11,378 nucleotides of DNA. Source: Bacteroidota bacterium. GTDB lineage: Bacteria; Bacteroidota; Bacteroidia; Bacteroidales; UBA1715. Where the stretch lies: NCBI GenBank assembly GCA_029266015.1, contig JAJUFK010000058.1, forward strand, positions 1 to 11,378, in the 5' to 3' direction. Position 1 is the stretch's first letter. Every line of letters starts with the position of its first letter. Below the pieces are notes generated by a model. The model ran no database searches. It saw only the letters and a list, made by a program, of their open reading frames with translations, and had not been told where the DNA came from. This document shows positions 1-8,700 of this stretch, piece by piece. A program made the position numbers and the translations under genes.

Positions 1-707
1 ATAACGAAAAAGAAAATATTGAAAATATTCTTCGAAAGGTTGTTTCATACCCCAAAGGATTTCATGTTTTGGTAGTTGACGACAATTCTCCTGACGGTAC
101 AGCTCGTATTGTAAAAAAATTGCAACAAGAATTTCCTCTGCAAATACATATAATTGAAAGACAAGAAAAAAATGGATTAGGAACAGCATACATTACCGGT
201 TTTAATTGGGCTCTTAGCAAAGGATATGAATATATATTTGAAATGGATGCCGATTTTTCACACAATCCTGATGATTTAATTCGCTTGTATGATGCTTGTA
301 ATAAAGGAGCTCATGTAGCTGTTGGAAGCAGATATATTGAAGGTGTAAATGTTGTAAATTGGCCAATGAACAGAATTTTACTATCATATTTTGCTTCTAT
401 GTATGTTCGTTGGGTTACATGTATGGTAATTCGCGACTCAACTGCAGGATTTGTATGTTACAAAAGTGCTGTTTTAAAAACCATTAATCTTAATACAATT
501 AAATTTAAAGGATATGCATTTCAAATTGAAATGAAATTTAAAGCATGGAAACATGGTTTTACTATAACTGAAATACCTATAATTTTTACAGATCGAAAAG
601 AAGGTACATCAAAGATGAGTAAAGCAATAATAAAAGAAGCAATTTTTGGTGTTTTACAATTACGAATTCAAAGTTGGTTTACAAAATACACCAAATATTC
701 TGAATAA
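1..707 (+). CDS. DPM1-like family-2 glycosyltransferase (polyprenyl-phosphate sugar synthase), 5'-partial
   Basis: The frame is open from the window edge (first full codon at position 3) and reads NEKENIENIL, the tail of the family's usual PTYNEKENI opening, so only about ten N-terminal residues are missing; 234 codons are visible. Family features follow in order: VVDDNSPDGT (visible residues 24-33), the NGLGTAY stretch, the metal-binding DAD motif in MDADFSHNPDD (82-84), VGSRYIEG, DSTAGF, and GYAFQIEMKFKA followed by PIIFTDRKEGTSKMS. These mark bacterial relatives of dolichyl-phosphate mannose synthase, which transfer a hexose from a nucleotide sugar to a polyprenyl phosphate at the inner face of the membrane. 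No C-terminal membrane segments are seen, so this is the short soluble/peripheral type. The exact sugar cannot be read from sequence. The TTG at 69 lies inside the conserved first strand and is not a start. The stop is three bases before pyrC, suggesting cotranscription. Confidence 0.9.
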   Translation, partial: NEKENIENILRKVVSYPKGFHVLVVDDNSPDGTARIVKKLQQEFPLQIHIIERQEKNGLGTAYITGFNWALSKGYEYIFEMDADFSHNPDDLIRLYDACNKGAHVAVGSRYIEGVNVVNWPMNRILLSYFASMYVRWVTCMVIRDSTAGFVCYKSAVLKTINLNTIKFKGYAFQIEMKFKAWKHGFTITEIPIIFTDRKEGTSKMSKAIIKEAIFGVLQLRIQSWFTKYTKYSE

Positions 708-710
708 AAC

Positions 711-2057
711 ATGATATACACTTTATTACATAACGCTACTATAGTAAATCGAGGAGAAGAATTTACCGGAAGTATCCTCATTCATAAGCAAACTATTGTA
801 GATGTATTTCGTGGTGAAGTACCCGAAACATTTTTGCAAAAAAATACTCGAATTATTGATTGTAGCGGCAAATATGTTATACCGGGAGTAATTGATGATC
901 AAGTACATTTTAGAGAACCCGGATTAACACACAAAGGTTCTATTACAAGTGAATCTAAAGCAGCTATTGCTGGTGGAATAACTTCGTATATGGAAATGCC
1001 CAATGTTAATCCACAAACAACTACTATTGAATTACTGGAACAAAAATTTGATATAGCTTCACACTCATCATATGCTAACTATAGTTTTTATTTAGGTGCA
1101 ACCAATACCAACATAGACCAACTACGAGCTCTTGATCCAACCTTAACTTGCGGAGTAAAAGTTTTTATGGGTTCAAGTACCGGCAACATGTTGGTTGATA
1201 ATCCTGAAGCTTTAAAACAAATATTTTCTGATGTTCGAATTCCGGTAGCAACACACTGTGAAGATGAACAAATAATTCAGACAAATTTAGCATTCTATAA
1301 ACAAAAATACGGTGATGATATTCCAATAGCTTTTCACCCTACAATTCGTAGTCGCGAAGCATGTTTTACGTCTTCTAAATTAGCATACGATTTAGCAAAA
1401 AAATATAATACACGATTGCATATTTTACATCTATCAACTGCCGATGAAATGTTGCTGTTAGAATCAGGACCTGTTACAAACAAGCAAATAACAGCAGAAG
1501 TTTGTGTACATCATTTATGGTTTAATGCACACGATTATGAAACAAAAGGAGCATTTATTAAATGGAATCCTGCTATAAAAGATGAGGCAGATAGAATAGC
1601 TCTGTTTGAAGCTTTGCTTGACGACCGAATAGATGTGGTTGCTACCGATCATGCTCCACATACTATAGAAGAAAAAAAAGGTGTTTATACAAAAGCTGCT
1701 TCAGGTGGTCCTTTGGTACAACATTCGCTTCTTGCTATGCTCGAATTTTATAAACAAGGAATTATTTCTTTACCTCGTATAGTTCATAAAATGTGTCATG
1801 CTCCGGCAGATTTATTCCAAATAAAAAAACGAGGTTATATTGAAAAAGGATTTTTTGCAGATTTAGTAATACTAAATCTTTCGGCTCAAACAAAAGTAAC
1901 AACGCAATCATTATTGTATGCATGTAAATGGTCACCATTTGCCGATTATACATTTTCAAGTAGAATTGAAAAAACAATATTAAATGGCTCAATTATTTAC
2001 GAAAACGGCTGTGTAAGCGATACTCTTCAAGCTATGGCTCTTGAATTTAACCGATAA
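711..2057 (+). CDS. pyrC: Dihydroorotase
   Basis: A 448-residue amidohydrolase, normal in length, that catalyses the reversible cyclisation of carbamoyl-aspartate to dihydroorotate, step three of pyrimidine synthesis, in the cytosol. Visible signature elements are GVIDDQVHFREPG (59-71), EMPNVNPQTTT, GVKVFMGSSTGNML with the likely carboxylated bridging lysine at 150, ATHCED (His182), LHILHLST (His240), EVCVHHLWF, and the late metal motif ATDHAPH (Asp313), followed by SGGPLVQHSL. The usual HxH opening of the metal site is QxH here (Gln64, His66); from memory the Porphyromonas gingivalis enzyme has the same wording, so this appears to be a lineage trait and not damage. Related families (allantoinase, dihydropyrimidinase) are less likely given the REPG substrate loop and close Bacteroidales-type wording. 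ATG at 711 follows the glycosyltransferase stop by three bases, so the gene is probably translated from an upstream-initiated message. The protein ends FNR. Confidence 0.95.
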   Translation: MIYTLLHNATIVNRGEEFTGSILIHKQTIVDVFRGEVPETFLQKNTRIIDCSGKYVIPGVIDDQVHFREPGLTHKGSITSESKAAIAGGITSYMEMPNVNPQTTTIELLEQKFDIASHSSYANYSFYLGATNTNIDQLRALDPTLTCGVKVFMGSSTGNMLVDNPEALKQIFSDVRIPVATHCEDEQIIQTNLAFYKQKYGDDIPIAFHPTIRSREACFTSSKLAYDLAKKYNTRLHILHLSTADEMLLLESGPVTNKQITAEVCVHHLWFNAHDYETKGAFIKWNPAIKDEADRIALFEALLDDRIDVVATDHAPHTIEEKKGVYTKAASGGPLVQHSLLAMLEFYKQGIISLPRIVHKMCHAPADLFQIKKRGYIEKGFFADLVILNLSAQTKVTTQSLLYACKWSPFADYTFSSRIEKTILNGSIIYENGCVSDTLQAMALEFNR

Positions 2058-2069
2058 ATTATCGGTTAA
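2047..2069. terminator. Convergent-gene palindrome, possible bidirectional terminator
   Basis: Perfect 11-bp inverted repeat, TTAACCGATAA / TTATCGGTTAA, around a single central base at 2058. It overlaps the last codons of both convergent genes. As RNA it could form a 9-bp stem with a 5-nt loop in either direction; TTTT follows at 2070-2073 on the plus side, while the minus side lacks a T run. The position between convergent genes fits a shared terminator, but the weak T tracts leave this uncertain. Confidence 0.55.
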
Positions 2070-4224
2070 TTTTAAATAAATTAGCAATTGTTTTTCCTAA
2101 ATCATCTAAACGTTCAAGAGGTTCCAATATAGAAGGATTTTTATAATCAGGTGATGTACTATCACTTACACCCGATTGAAGAGGGAAAAATAATAGATAA
2201 TTATTTTGTGGGAAATATTGCCGTAATGAAATTGGCACTTTTGCCATGTCTTGTATATATGACGGATGATCTTTTCTACTTAAGATAAATACAATAGTGT
2301 CATCAATTTTAATTTCACGAGCTAAAACTAAAAAATCACTAAATGTGTCAAATTCAAAAAATTCAGCATCAATATGATGTTTTTTATAAATTTCTTGAAT
2401 ATATTGTAATGTATCTTTGGTTCCATAAAACAGATTTTTAACACCGGTACTTTTTGCTAAATTCCATAATTTAATAATCCAATAGGGAAATCCAACTTCT
2501 TTTTCGGCATTTTGAGGTATTATAATAAAATTTCTTTTTATGATATTAAGCGGCTGTAAAGCATTATAAATTATTATATTAGCTTGACATTTTGTAAGCA
2601 AATTATCTATTGTGGAGCCTAAATGAACGTGTTCATTGTTATATGACACATTAAGTACCACATCAGTAATTGTTTGTTCTTTTACAATATTTGCAATTCC
2701 ATTTGATACCGTTAAATCATACCGTAATAACTTTTGAATTTGACAATCGGTTGCCGACGCATAAATAGCTGCCGTGTCAAGAAGTGCATGAGCTTTTTTC
2801 TCGGCTCCGGCAGATTTTTCGGTGTTTACAATAGTAAGAGCATACAACCCTGATTTATTAGCTTTAGATTTCATGCTCACACTTACATTAATTAATTCTT
2901 GTATATTTGATTTATCTGATATTGGAATAAGAATTCTTTCATCGTTTTTTGTATTTTCAACATCTGTTGAACCTGCTTCGGATAGTGCAATATTACGGGC
3001 TCCTTTTTGTGCTGCAAATGATGCATGTGTGCATGTAATTAAAATCATAAGAATGGTTCCGTTCAACACACTGTCATTTAATAATCGAATAGGCTCTAAA
3101 ACCTGCCCAATTGCTAAAGCAGCTTCTATTTGATCTTGATTAAGAATAATATTGTATCCCACAAGTATAGCTGCAAGAGTAGCAGCAGCTTGAGCATTAC
3201 TCAACCCAAAAATAATTCTTCGTTGATCTGCATTAAGTCTAAATGTTTTTTGGGTAACCAATGCTGCTAAAAATTTTGCTAATGTGGCTGTTAGCGTCAT
3301 TACAATTCCTACTTTTATTGTTTCAAAATCTTGCAAAAATGCCTTATAATTTATTAGCATTCCTACACCAATAAGAAAAATTGGAATAAACAACGCATTT
3401 CCTACAAATTCTATTCTATTCATAAGTGCCGATGTGCGAGGAATAAGTCTATTTAACGATAACCCTGTTAAAAAAGCACCAATTATAGCTTCAATTCCGG
3501 CAACCTGAGCAAGAAAGGCGCCTAAAAACACCATAGCCAAAACAAAAATATATTGAGATATTTTATCAGAAAATCGTTTAAAAAACCACCGACCAATAAT
3601 AGGAAATATAAACAAAATCACTGAAGCAAACAATATAATAGAAACTGTTAATCGCACCCAAAATTCCTGATTTATTTGACCTTTAGTCATACCAACAATT
3701 ACGGCTAATACTAACAGTGCAAGCGTATCGGTAATTACAGTACCTCCTATAGCTATACTTACAGCTTTGTTTTGCGAAATACCAAATCTACTAATAATTG
3801 GATATGCTATAAGCGTATGAGATGCAAACATACTAGCAAGCAATATAGAAGTAAGTGTTCCAAAATGTAATATATATACACCAGCCAAATACCCCAATGT
3901 CATAGGAATAACAAATGTAAAAATTCCAAACACCAAACTTTTTCCGCTATTTCGTTTAAAATCAGTAAAATCAACTTCTAATCCTGCTAAAAACATTATA
4001 TATAATAATCCTACTGTGCCATATAAAATAATGCTACTGTCACGTAACATTAAATTAAATCCAAAAGGCCCTATAAGTGCTCCGGCTATAATGAGACCTA
4101 TTAAATGAGGAATTTTAAACTTATTAAGTATTATAGGTGCAAATAATATTATAAAAAGTATAATAGAGAACTGTAATACAGGATTATTGATAGGTAGTGA
4201 TATATCAAAAATTGATACAAGCAT
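2059..4224 (-). CDS. CPA2 (Kef/NapA-type) cation:proton antiporter with C-terminal stress-protein-like region
   Basis: A 721-residue inner-membrane protein. Residues 15 to about 400 form a hydrophobic, roughly 12-helix sodium/proton exchanger domain: FKIPHLIGLIIAGALIGPFG (36-55) near the start, FLAGLEVDF (78-86), a TDT-containing helix around Asp166 (VITDTLALLVLAV), GIEAIIGAFLTGLSLNRL (243-260), and FIPIFLIGVGMLIN. The remaining 320 residues are cytoplasmic. Residues 428-555 resemble a universal stress protein fold (ERILIPISD start; HLGSTIDNLL resembles the end of the nucleotide loop, but the earlier glycines are absent, so ATP binding is doubtful); residues 556-680 may be a second degenerate copy. 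No TrkA-N/RCK domain is seen, unlike KefB/KefC. The likely role is monovalent cation/proton exchange for pH or salt homeostasis; ion preference cannot be read. The start is ATG at 4224, 20 bases below a -7-like box. The gene is transcribed alone and converges on pyrC. Confidence 0.88.
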   Translation of the reverse strand: MLVSIFDISLPINNPVLQFSIILFIILFAPIILNKFKIPHLIGLIIAGALIGPFGFNLMLRDSSIILYGTVGLLYIMFLAGLEVDFTDFKRNSGKSLVFGIFTFVIPMTLGYLAGVYILHFGTLTSILLASMFASHTLIAYPIISRFGISQNKAVSIAIGGTVITDTLALLVLAVIVGMTKGQINQEFWVRLTVSIILFASVILFIFPIIGRWFFKRFSDKISQYIFVLAMVFLGAFLAQVAGIEAIIGAFLTGLSLNRLIPRTSALMNRIEFVGNALFIPIFLIGVGMLINYKAFLQDFETIKVGIVMTLTATLAKFLAALVTQKTFRLNADQRRIIFGLSNAQAAATLAAILVGYNIILNQDQIEAALAIGQVLEPIRLLNDSVLNGTILMILITCTHASFAAQKGARNIALSEAGSTDVENTKNDERILIPISDKSNIQELINVSVSMKSKANKSGLYALTIVNTEKSAGAEKKAHALLDTAAIYASATDCQIQKLLRYDLTVSNGIANIVKEQTITDVVLNVSYNNEHVHLGSTIDNLLTKCQANIIIYNALQPLNIIKRNFIIIPQNAEKEVGFPYWIIKLWNLAKSTGVKNLFYGTKDTLQYIQEIYKKHHIDAEFFEFDTFSDFLVLAREIKIDDTIVFILSRKDHPSYIQDMAKVPISLRQYFPQNNYLLFFPLQSGVSDSTSPDYKNPSILEPLERLDDLGKTIANLFKINR

Positions 4225-4236
4225 ATGTGTAGTTTC

Positions 4237-4280
4237 TTTTTTGCCAAAAATACATTTTTTTTATTGTAAACTTTTACAAA
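4237..4280 (-). promoter_or_regulatory. Putative promoter of the antiporter gene
   Basis: On the minus strand TATTTTTG (4245-4252) matches the Bacteroidetes -7 consensus TAnnTTTG. A TTTG-type -33 element ends 24 bases upstream (CAA at 4277-4279 on the plus strand), slightly farther than usual. The leader would be about 15 nt. A dyad TTGTAAA-CT-TTTACAA (4264-4279) lies between the two boxes and could be an operator. Confidence 0.45.
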
Positions 4281-4535
4281 AAAGATTTCAAATATAATTT
4301 ATATAACGTTTTTTTGTTTTTTTCAATAAATATAAAATAAACATAACCAGACTCTCTAAAAAACATTACTCATAAACACCTATAATATTATGAAATTTTA
4401 ACTCAACAATACATTTACTAAATTATTATTTCAACATTACATAGAAATCATTCGCATTTCATCTCAAAAAATATAAAACAATTCTATCCATTATTTTCCT
4501 GCTTTATATCTTTAATGTATCTCTTATTGCAAACA

Positions 4536-4566
4536 ATTTTGTATTTTTGACAAAAAATTACAAAAT
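4536..4566. repeat. Dyad covering the thiL -7 box and start codon
   Basis: ATTTTGTA (4536-4543) is repeated inverted as TACAAAAT (4559-4566). After one mismatch the pairing continues for four more T/A pairs, leaving a 5-base centre. The left arm overlaps the putative -7 box and the right arm reaches the first two bases of the start codon. Because transcription would begin between the arms, any function would be at DNA level. The strong AT bias means chance is not excluded. Confidence 0.4.
4540..4557 (+). promoter_or_regulatory. Putative thiL promoter (-7 element)
   Basis: TATTTTTG at 4542-4549 matches TAnnTTTG and is followed by an A-rich initiation region. No convincing -33 TTTG lies at the right distance (a TTG at 4527-4529 is too close). 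The leader before ATG 4565 would be only about 10 nt and has no Shine-Dalgarno sequence. The 18 bases match the antiporter promoter at 17 positions, which supports the call. Confidence 0.45.
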
Positions 4567-5596
4567 GACAAAACAAACAACTCTTGCCGAAATAGGAGAA
4601 TTTGGGTTAATAGAACGAATTACAAAACAAAGTACCAAAACACATAAAACAACAGAATATGGAATAGGTGACGATTGTGCTGTTCTAAAATATACCGACA
4701 CACAATATACTCTAATTTCAACAGATTTATTGGTAGAAGGTATTCATTTTGATTTAGTGTATACTCCTATAAAACATTTAGGATACAAAGCAGTAATATG
4801 CAATATTTCCGACATTTATGCAATGAACGGAACCCCTCAACAAATTACGGTAAGCATTGCTGTATCTGCAAAGTTTAGCGTAGAAGCAATAGAACAATTA
4901 TATGAAGGTATTCATACTGCTTGTAAAGCATATAATATAGATTTAATAGGTGGCGACACAACATCTTCTATTACCGGATTAACAATTTCTATTACTGCTA
5001 TAGGAATAGTTGCAGAGTCTGATATAAGCTATAGAAAAACAGCACGCGTAAATGACTTAATTTGTGTAACCGGTAATTTAGGTGCAGCATATATGGGCCT
5101 ACAAATACTTCAACGTGAAAAATCAATATTCAAAGAAGTTGGAGCTCAACCAAAACTTGAAGGATACGAATATGTATTACAACGACAATTAAAACCGGAA
5201 TCACCAAAACATATTATTGAACAACTCAAAAAAAACGGTATTGTTCCTACAGCTATGATTGACATATCTGACGGACTTTCATCAGAATTATTTCATATAT
5301 GCAAACAATCTCATGTAGGATGCAATATTTATGAAGAAAAAATTCCAATTCATGAAAATACTGCAGATGTTTGTAAAGAATTCTCTATAGAACCTCTTAT
5401 CCCTGCATTACATGGTGGAGACGACTATGAATTACTCTTTACAATACCTATTACATGTTTTGATTCTATTTCTACTATTCAAGGAGTTACTGTAATTGGA
5501 AACATAACCGAAGCTGATAAAGGTTTGTATTTAATTTTGAAAGCCGGAGATAAAGTTGCACTCAAAGCTCAAGGTTGGACTTCGTTTACACAATAA
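4565..5596 (+). CDS. thiL: Thiamine-monophosphate kinase
   Basis: A 343-residue cytosolic kinase that phosphorylates thiamine monophosphate to thiamine diphosphate with ATP, the last step of cofactor synthesis. The N terminus LAEIGEFGLIERITK is typical of Bacteroidetes ThiL. Family motifs are GIGDDCAVL (33-41), STDLLVEGIHFD (52-63), CNISDIYAMNGTPQ (79-92), IGGDTTSS (128-135), the Mg/ATP aspartates in MIDISDGLSSEL (231-242), and HGGDDYELLFT (283-293). The C-terminal GW is at residues 337-338. It belongs to the PurM/ThiL ATP-binding fold, and length and motifs are complete. An in-frame TTG at 4547 would add six residues but sits inside the probable -7 box, so ATG 4565 is preferred. No other thi genes and no TPP riboswitch are nearby. 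A 111-base gap separates it from the next gene. Confidence 0.95.
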   Translation: MTKQTTLAEIGEFGLIERITKQSTKTHKTTEYGIGDDCAVLKYTDTQYTLISTDLLVEGIHFDLVYTPIKHLGYKAVICNISDIYAMNGTPQQITVSIAVSAKFSVEAIEQLYEGIHTACKAYNIDLIGGDTTSSITGLTISITAIGIVAESDISYRKTARVNDLICVTGNLGAAYMGLQILQREKSIFKEVGAQPKLEGYEYVLQRQLKPESPKHIIEQLKKNGIVPTAMIDISDGLSSELFHICKQSHVGCNIYEEKIPIHENTADVCKEFSIEPLIPALHGGDDYELLFTIPITCFDSISTIQGVTVIGNITEADKGLYLILKAGDKVALKAQGWTSFTQ

Positions 5597-5662
5597 TTAT
5601 TTAATTTTACTGTTTATTCGACGGCATTTTTAATACGTATTAACAATAAAAATTCAAAAAAA

Positions 5663-5689
5663 AACGGTAATTTCGCCGTTCAACATTTG
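5663..5689 (+). promoter_or_regulatory. Weak promoter/operator region of the DUF2723 gene
   Basis: Two near-matches to TAnnTTTG occur: TAATTTCG (5668-5675) and AACATTTG (5682-5689), each with one mismatch and without a clear -33 TTTG. The first lies inside a dyad, AACGG (5663-5667) and CCGTT (5676-5680), which could be an operator or a weak thiL terminator. The second stands 18 bases from the ATG, a spacing like that of the other genes here. Confidence 0.3.
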
Positions 5690-5707
5690 AATATAAAAAA
5701 TTACAAT

Positions 5708-8700
5708 ATGGAAAAAAAATATTCATTACTCAATGCAATTTTCGGATGGGTAGCATTTGCAGGAGCTGCAATAGTTTACTTGTTAACTATGGAACCTACA
5801 GTAAGTTTATGGGACTGTGGTGAATTTATAGCAACAGCTGCAAAACTAGAAGTAGGTCACCCTCCCGGTGCACCATTATTTTTAATGTTGGGCCGTTTCT
5901 TTGCGTTGTTTGCAAGTGATCCATCTACTATTGCAATGTGTATTAATTCATTATCTGCATTAGCAAGTGCAGCAACTATTATGTTTTTGTTTTGGACAAT
6001 TACTCATTTGGCTCTTAAATTCTATGACAAACAATCATTAACTGCATCTCAAATATATGTTGTATTGGCAGCTGGTCTTATAGGTGCCGGAGCATATACT
6101 TTTACCGACACATTTTGGTTTTCGGCAGTTGAAGGCGAAGTTTATGCATTGTCGTCACTGTTTACTGCGGTAGTATTTTGGGCAATTTTAAAATGGGAAA
6201 ATGTTGCAGATACCCCCCGTAGTGACAAATGGTTGATACTTATAGCATATATTATGGGATTATCTATAGGTGTTCACTTACTTAACTTACTTACCATTAC
6301 AGCTATTGTGTACGTATATTATTTCAAAAAATTTACACCAACCACCAAAGGAATTATACTTGCAGGAGCATTATCGTTACTTATTATAGCCTTCATGATG
6401 TGGGGTATTATTACAGGTTCTATGGAAGTAGCATCGCAATTTGAATTATTTTTTGTAAATGTATTAGGATTACCTTTCGATTCCGGATTAATAATTTATC
6501 TATTTGTACTTGCTGCTGCTCTTATTGCCGGTATTATACTTACAAAACGTGATGTTGCAAATAAAATTAAAGTAGGTATAGTAACTCTTTGTGCTATATT
6601 AATAGGAATGCCGTTTATGTCCGACAGTATACTTATTTGGTTGTTGCTTATAGCAGGTATTATATGGTTATTAAACTATATCACAAAACAAAACCCTACT
6701 GTACTCAATACTATAGTAACAATTATGGCTGTGATAATGATAGGATACTCTTCGTATGCTATGATTATTATTCGTTCAAATGCCAATACTCCAATGAACG
6801 AAAATGCTCCTGACAATGTATTTTCATTACTTTCGTACCTTAACCGCGAACAATACGGTAGTACTCCATTATTGTACGGTCCATATTATAATGCTGCCCC
6901 TGAATGGAAAGCAGACAATTCTGCCGAAGTTAATGAAAAATTTACGTACACCCCTCGTGATGGAAAATATGTAAAAGTAAGCAATGGTATAGACTATGTA
7001 TTTAATTCTCAATTTTGTACCATCTTCCCGCGTATGTATAGTCGCGAACCTCATCATATAAAAGAATATAAAGACTGGGCAGGTATAAAAGATGGAGTAA
7101 ATACCCGTAAGGTGTTTTATGAAAAAGAACGTCAATCATATAATGTTCCTACATTTGGTCAAAATTTAAAATTCTTTTTCTCATATCAAATCGGACATAT
7201 GTACATTCGCTATTTTATGTGGAATTTTGCAGGTCGCCAAAACGATATACAAAGTCATGGGGGCATAATAAACGGGAATTGGATAAGCGGTATTCCTTTT
7301 ATTGACAATCAATTAGTTGGTGATCAAACATTTATTTCAGACAAAGCTAAAAACAATAAAACTCGAAACACCTATTATTTATTACCATTTGCACTTGGTG
7401 TATTAGGATTCTTGTTTCATATATTACAACGTAAACGCGATTCGTTTGTAATAGTATTATTATTTGTACTTACCGGATTAGCAATTGTAGTATTCTTAAA
7501 TCAAACTCCTTATCAACCACGTGAACGAGACTATGCATATGCAGGTTCTTTTTATGCCTTTAGTATATGGATAGGATTAAGTGTACTTGCATTCTACCAT
7601 TATTCTAAAAAATATTTAAAACATGGAGGTATAAGTGCTACCATAGCATTCTTAATTGCTGCTCCAACTCCAGTAATATTAGCTAAAGAAAACTGGGACG
7701 ATCATGATCGTTCGGGGCGATATACAGCACGTGATTTTGCATATAATTATCTTATGAGTTGCGACCCAAATGCGTTAATTGTAACTGCCGGCGATAATGA
7801 TACATTCCCGCTTTGGTATGCTCAAGAAGTAGAAGGAATCAGAACAGATGTAAGAGTATTGTGCACACCACTCTTAGCTACCGATTGGTACTCACAACAA
7901 ATGATGCGTAGAACATATGAATCGGCACCATTGCCTTTAAAATTAACAGAAAAGCAAGTTGCTAAAGGTATTCGCGATATAGTTCGTGTGCAGGAATCAA
8001 GCTTTACACAAGGTAAATATGTGTGGTTAAAAGATGCAATGGAAATAGTACGTGACGATGAAATGAAAATTAAACTGTACGGCGATTCATATAATTATAT
8101 GCCTGCAAGTTTACTTAAATTCCCTGTTGACAAAAATCAGGTATTATCACAACGTATAGTTTCGCTCAAAGATTCATTACTTATAGCACCCGAAATAAGA
8201 TTAGAAGTAAAAGATAAATCTATATACAAAAATAAATTAATTATTTATGATGTATTAGACGGGTATCAATGGGATAGACCTCTCTATTTTACAAATCAAA
8301 TGTCGGCAGAAGAATTAGGTCTTGAAAAATATGTTCGCTACGATGGATTTACATTCAAATTTGTTCCAATAGAAAGTGCAAATCCTCGTATACCTCATAC
8401 TGATACAGATGTAATGTACAATAACATAATGAATGTATATAAATGGGGTGGCATGGGCGACAGTACTGTTCATATGTGTCATTTTAATGAACGCACAACA
8501 CGTGTTATAGGTATTCGTTCTATGTTCAATCAACTAGCTCTCAATCTTGCAAACGAAGGCAAAAAAGATTCAGCACGTGCTGTATTAGCAAAATTAAAAA
8601 CCATAATGCCCGATTGGCAATTCCCATATTTTGATGATAATATTATATACACAGCATATGCTTATTATGCAATTGGCGATACCAAAGGTGCTCAAGAAGA

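Larger units (their letters stand above)
4225..4564. other. AT-rich divergent intergenic region
   Basis: About 340 bases separate the antiporter and thiL start codons. By hand count 4261-4560 is about 19% G+C. Plus-strand bases 4321-4500 hold 4 G against 33 C, a strong asymmetry. Apart from a promoter-like site at each end and two dyads (4264-4279 and 4536-4566), I see no open reading frame of note, no tRNA and no riboswitch core. In particular there is no TPP-riboswitch consensus upstream of thiL. Confidence 0.7.

Noticed and set aside
69..71. TTG as start of the first glycosyltransferase
   Set aside because: The frame is open upstream to the window edge and carries the conserved NEKENI motif, so the gene is truncated by the window and does not start here.
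2822..3133. 103-codon plus-strand open frame inside the antiporter gene
   Set aside because: It is antisense to a well-conserved membrane domain and is explained as a shadow of that coding sequence.
4547..4564. Upstream in-frame TTG start for thiL (MTKNYK extension)
   Set aside because: The TTG is part of the probable -7 box and the extra residues are not part of the family's N terminus; ATG 4565 fits better.
4225..4564. TPP riboswitch or other structured leader for thiL
   Set aside because: None of the conserved TPP-aptamer elements (for example CTGAGA) is present, the region is very G-poor, and the putative transcription start is only about 10 bases before the ATG.
5630..5643. Perfect 14-bp palindrome TTAATACGTATTAA upstream of the DUF2723 gene
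   Set aside because: In AT-rich DNA a few palindromes of this length are expected by chance in 11 kb, and no -33 or -7 element is attached to it.
5687..5707. Upstream in-frame TTG start for the DUF2723 gene
   Set aside because: It overlaps a -7-like sequence and adds seven low-complexity residues. The ATG at 5708 has the same leader as thiL.
7698..7711. Perfect 14-bp palindrome ACGATCATGATCGT
   Set aside because: It lies inside the codons of the conserved DDHDR stretch of the DUF2723 protein. Alternating Asp/His/Arg codons produce the symmetry, so no DNA function is needed.
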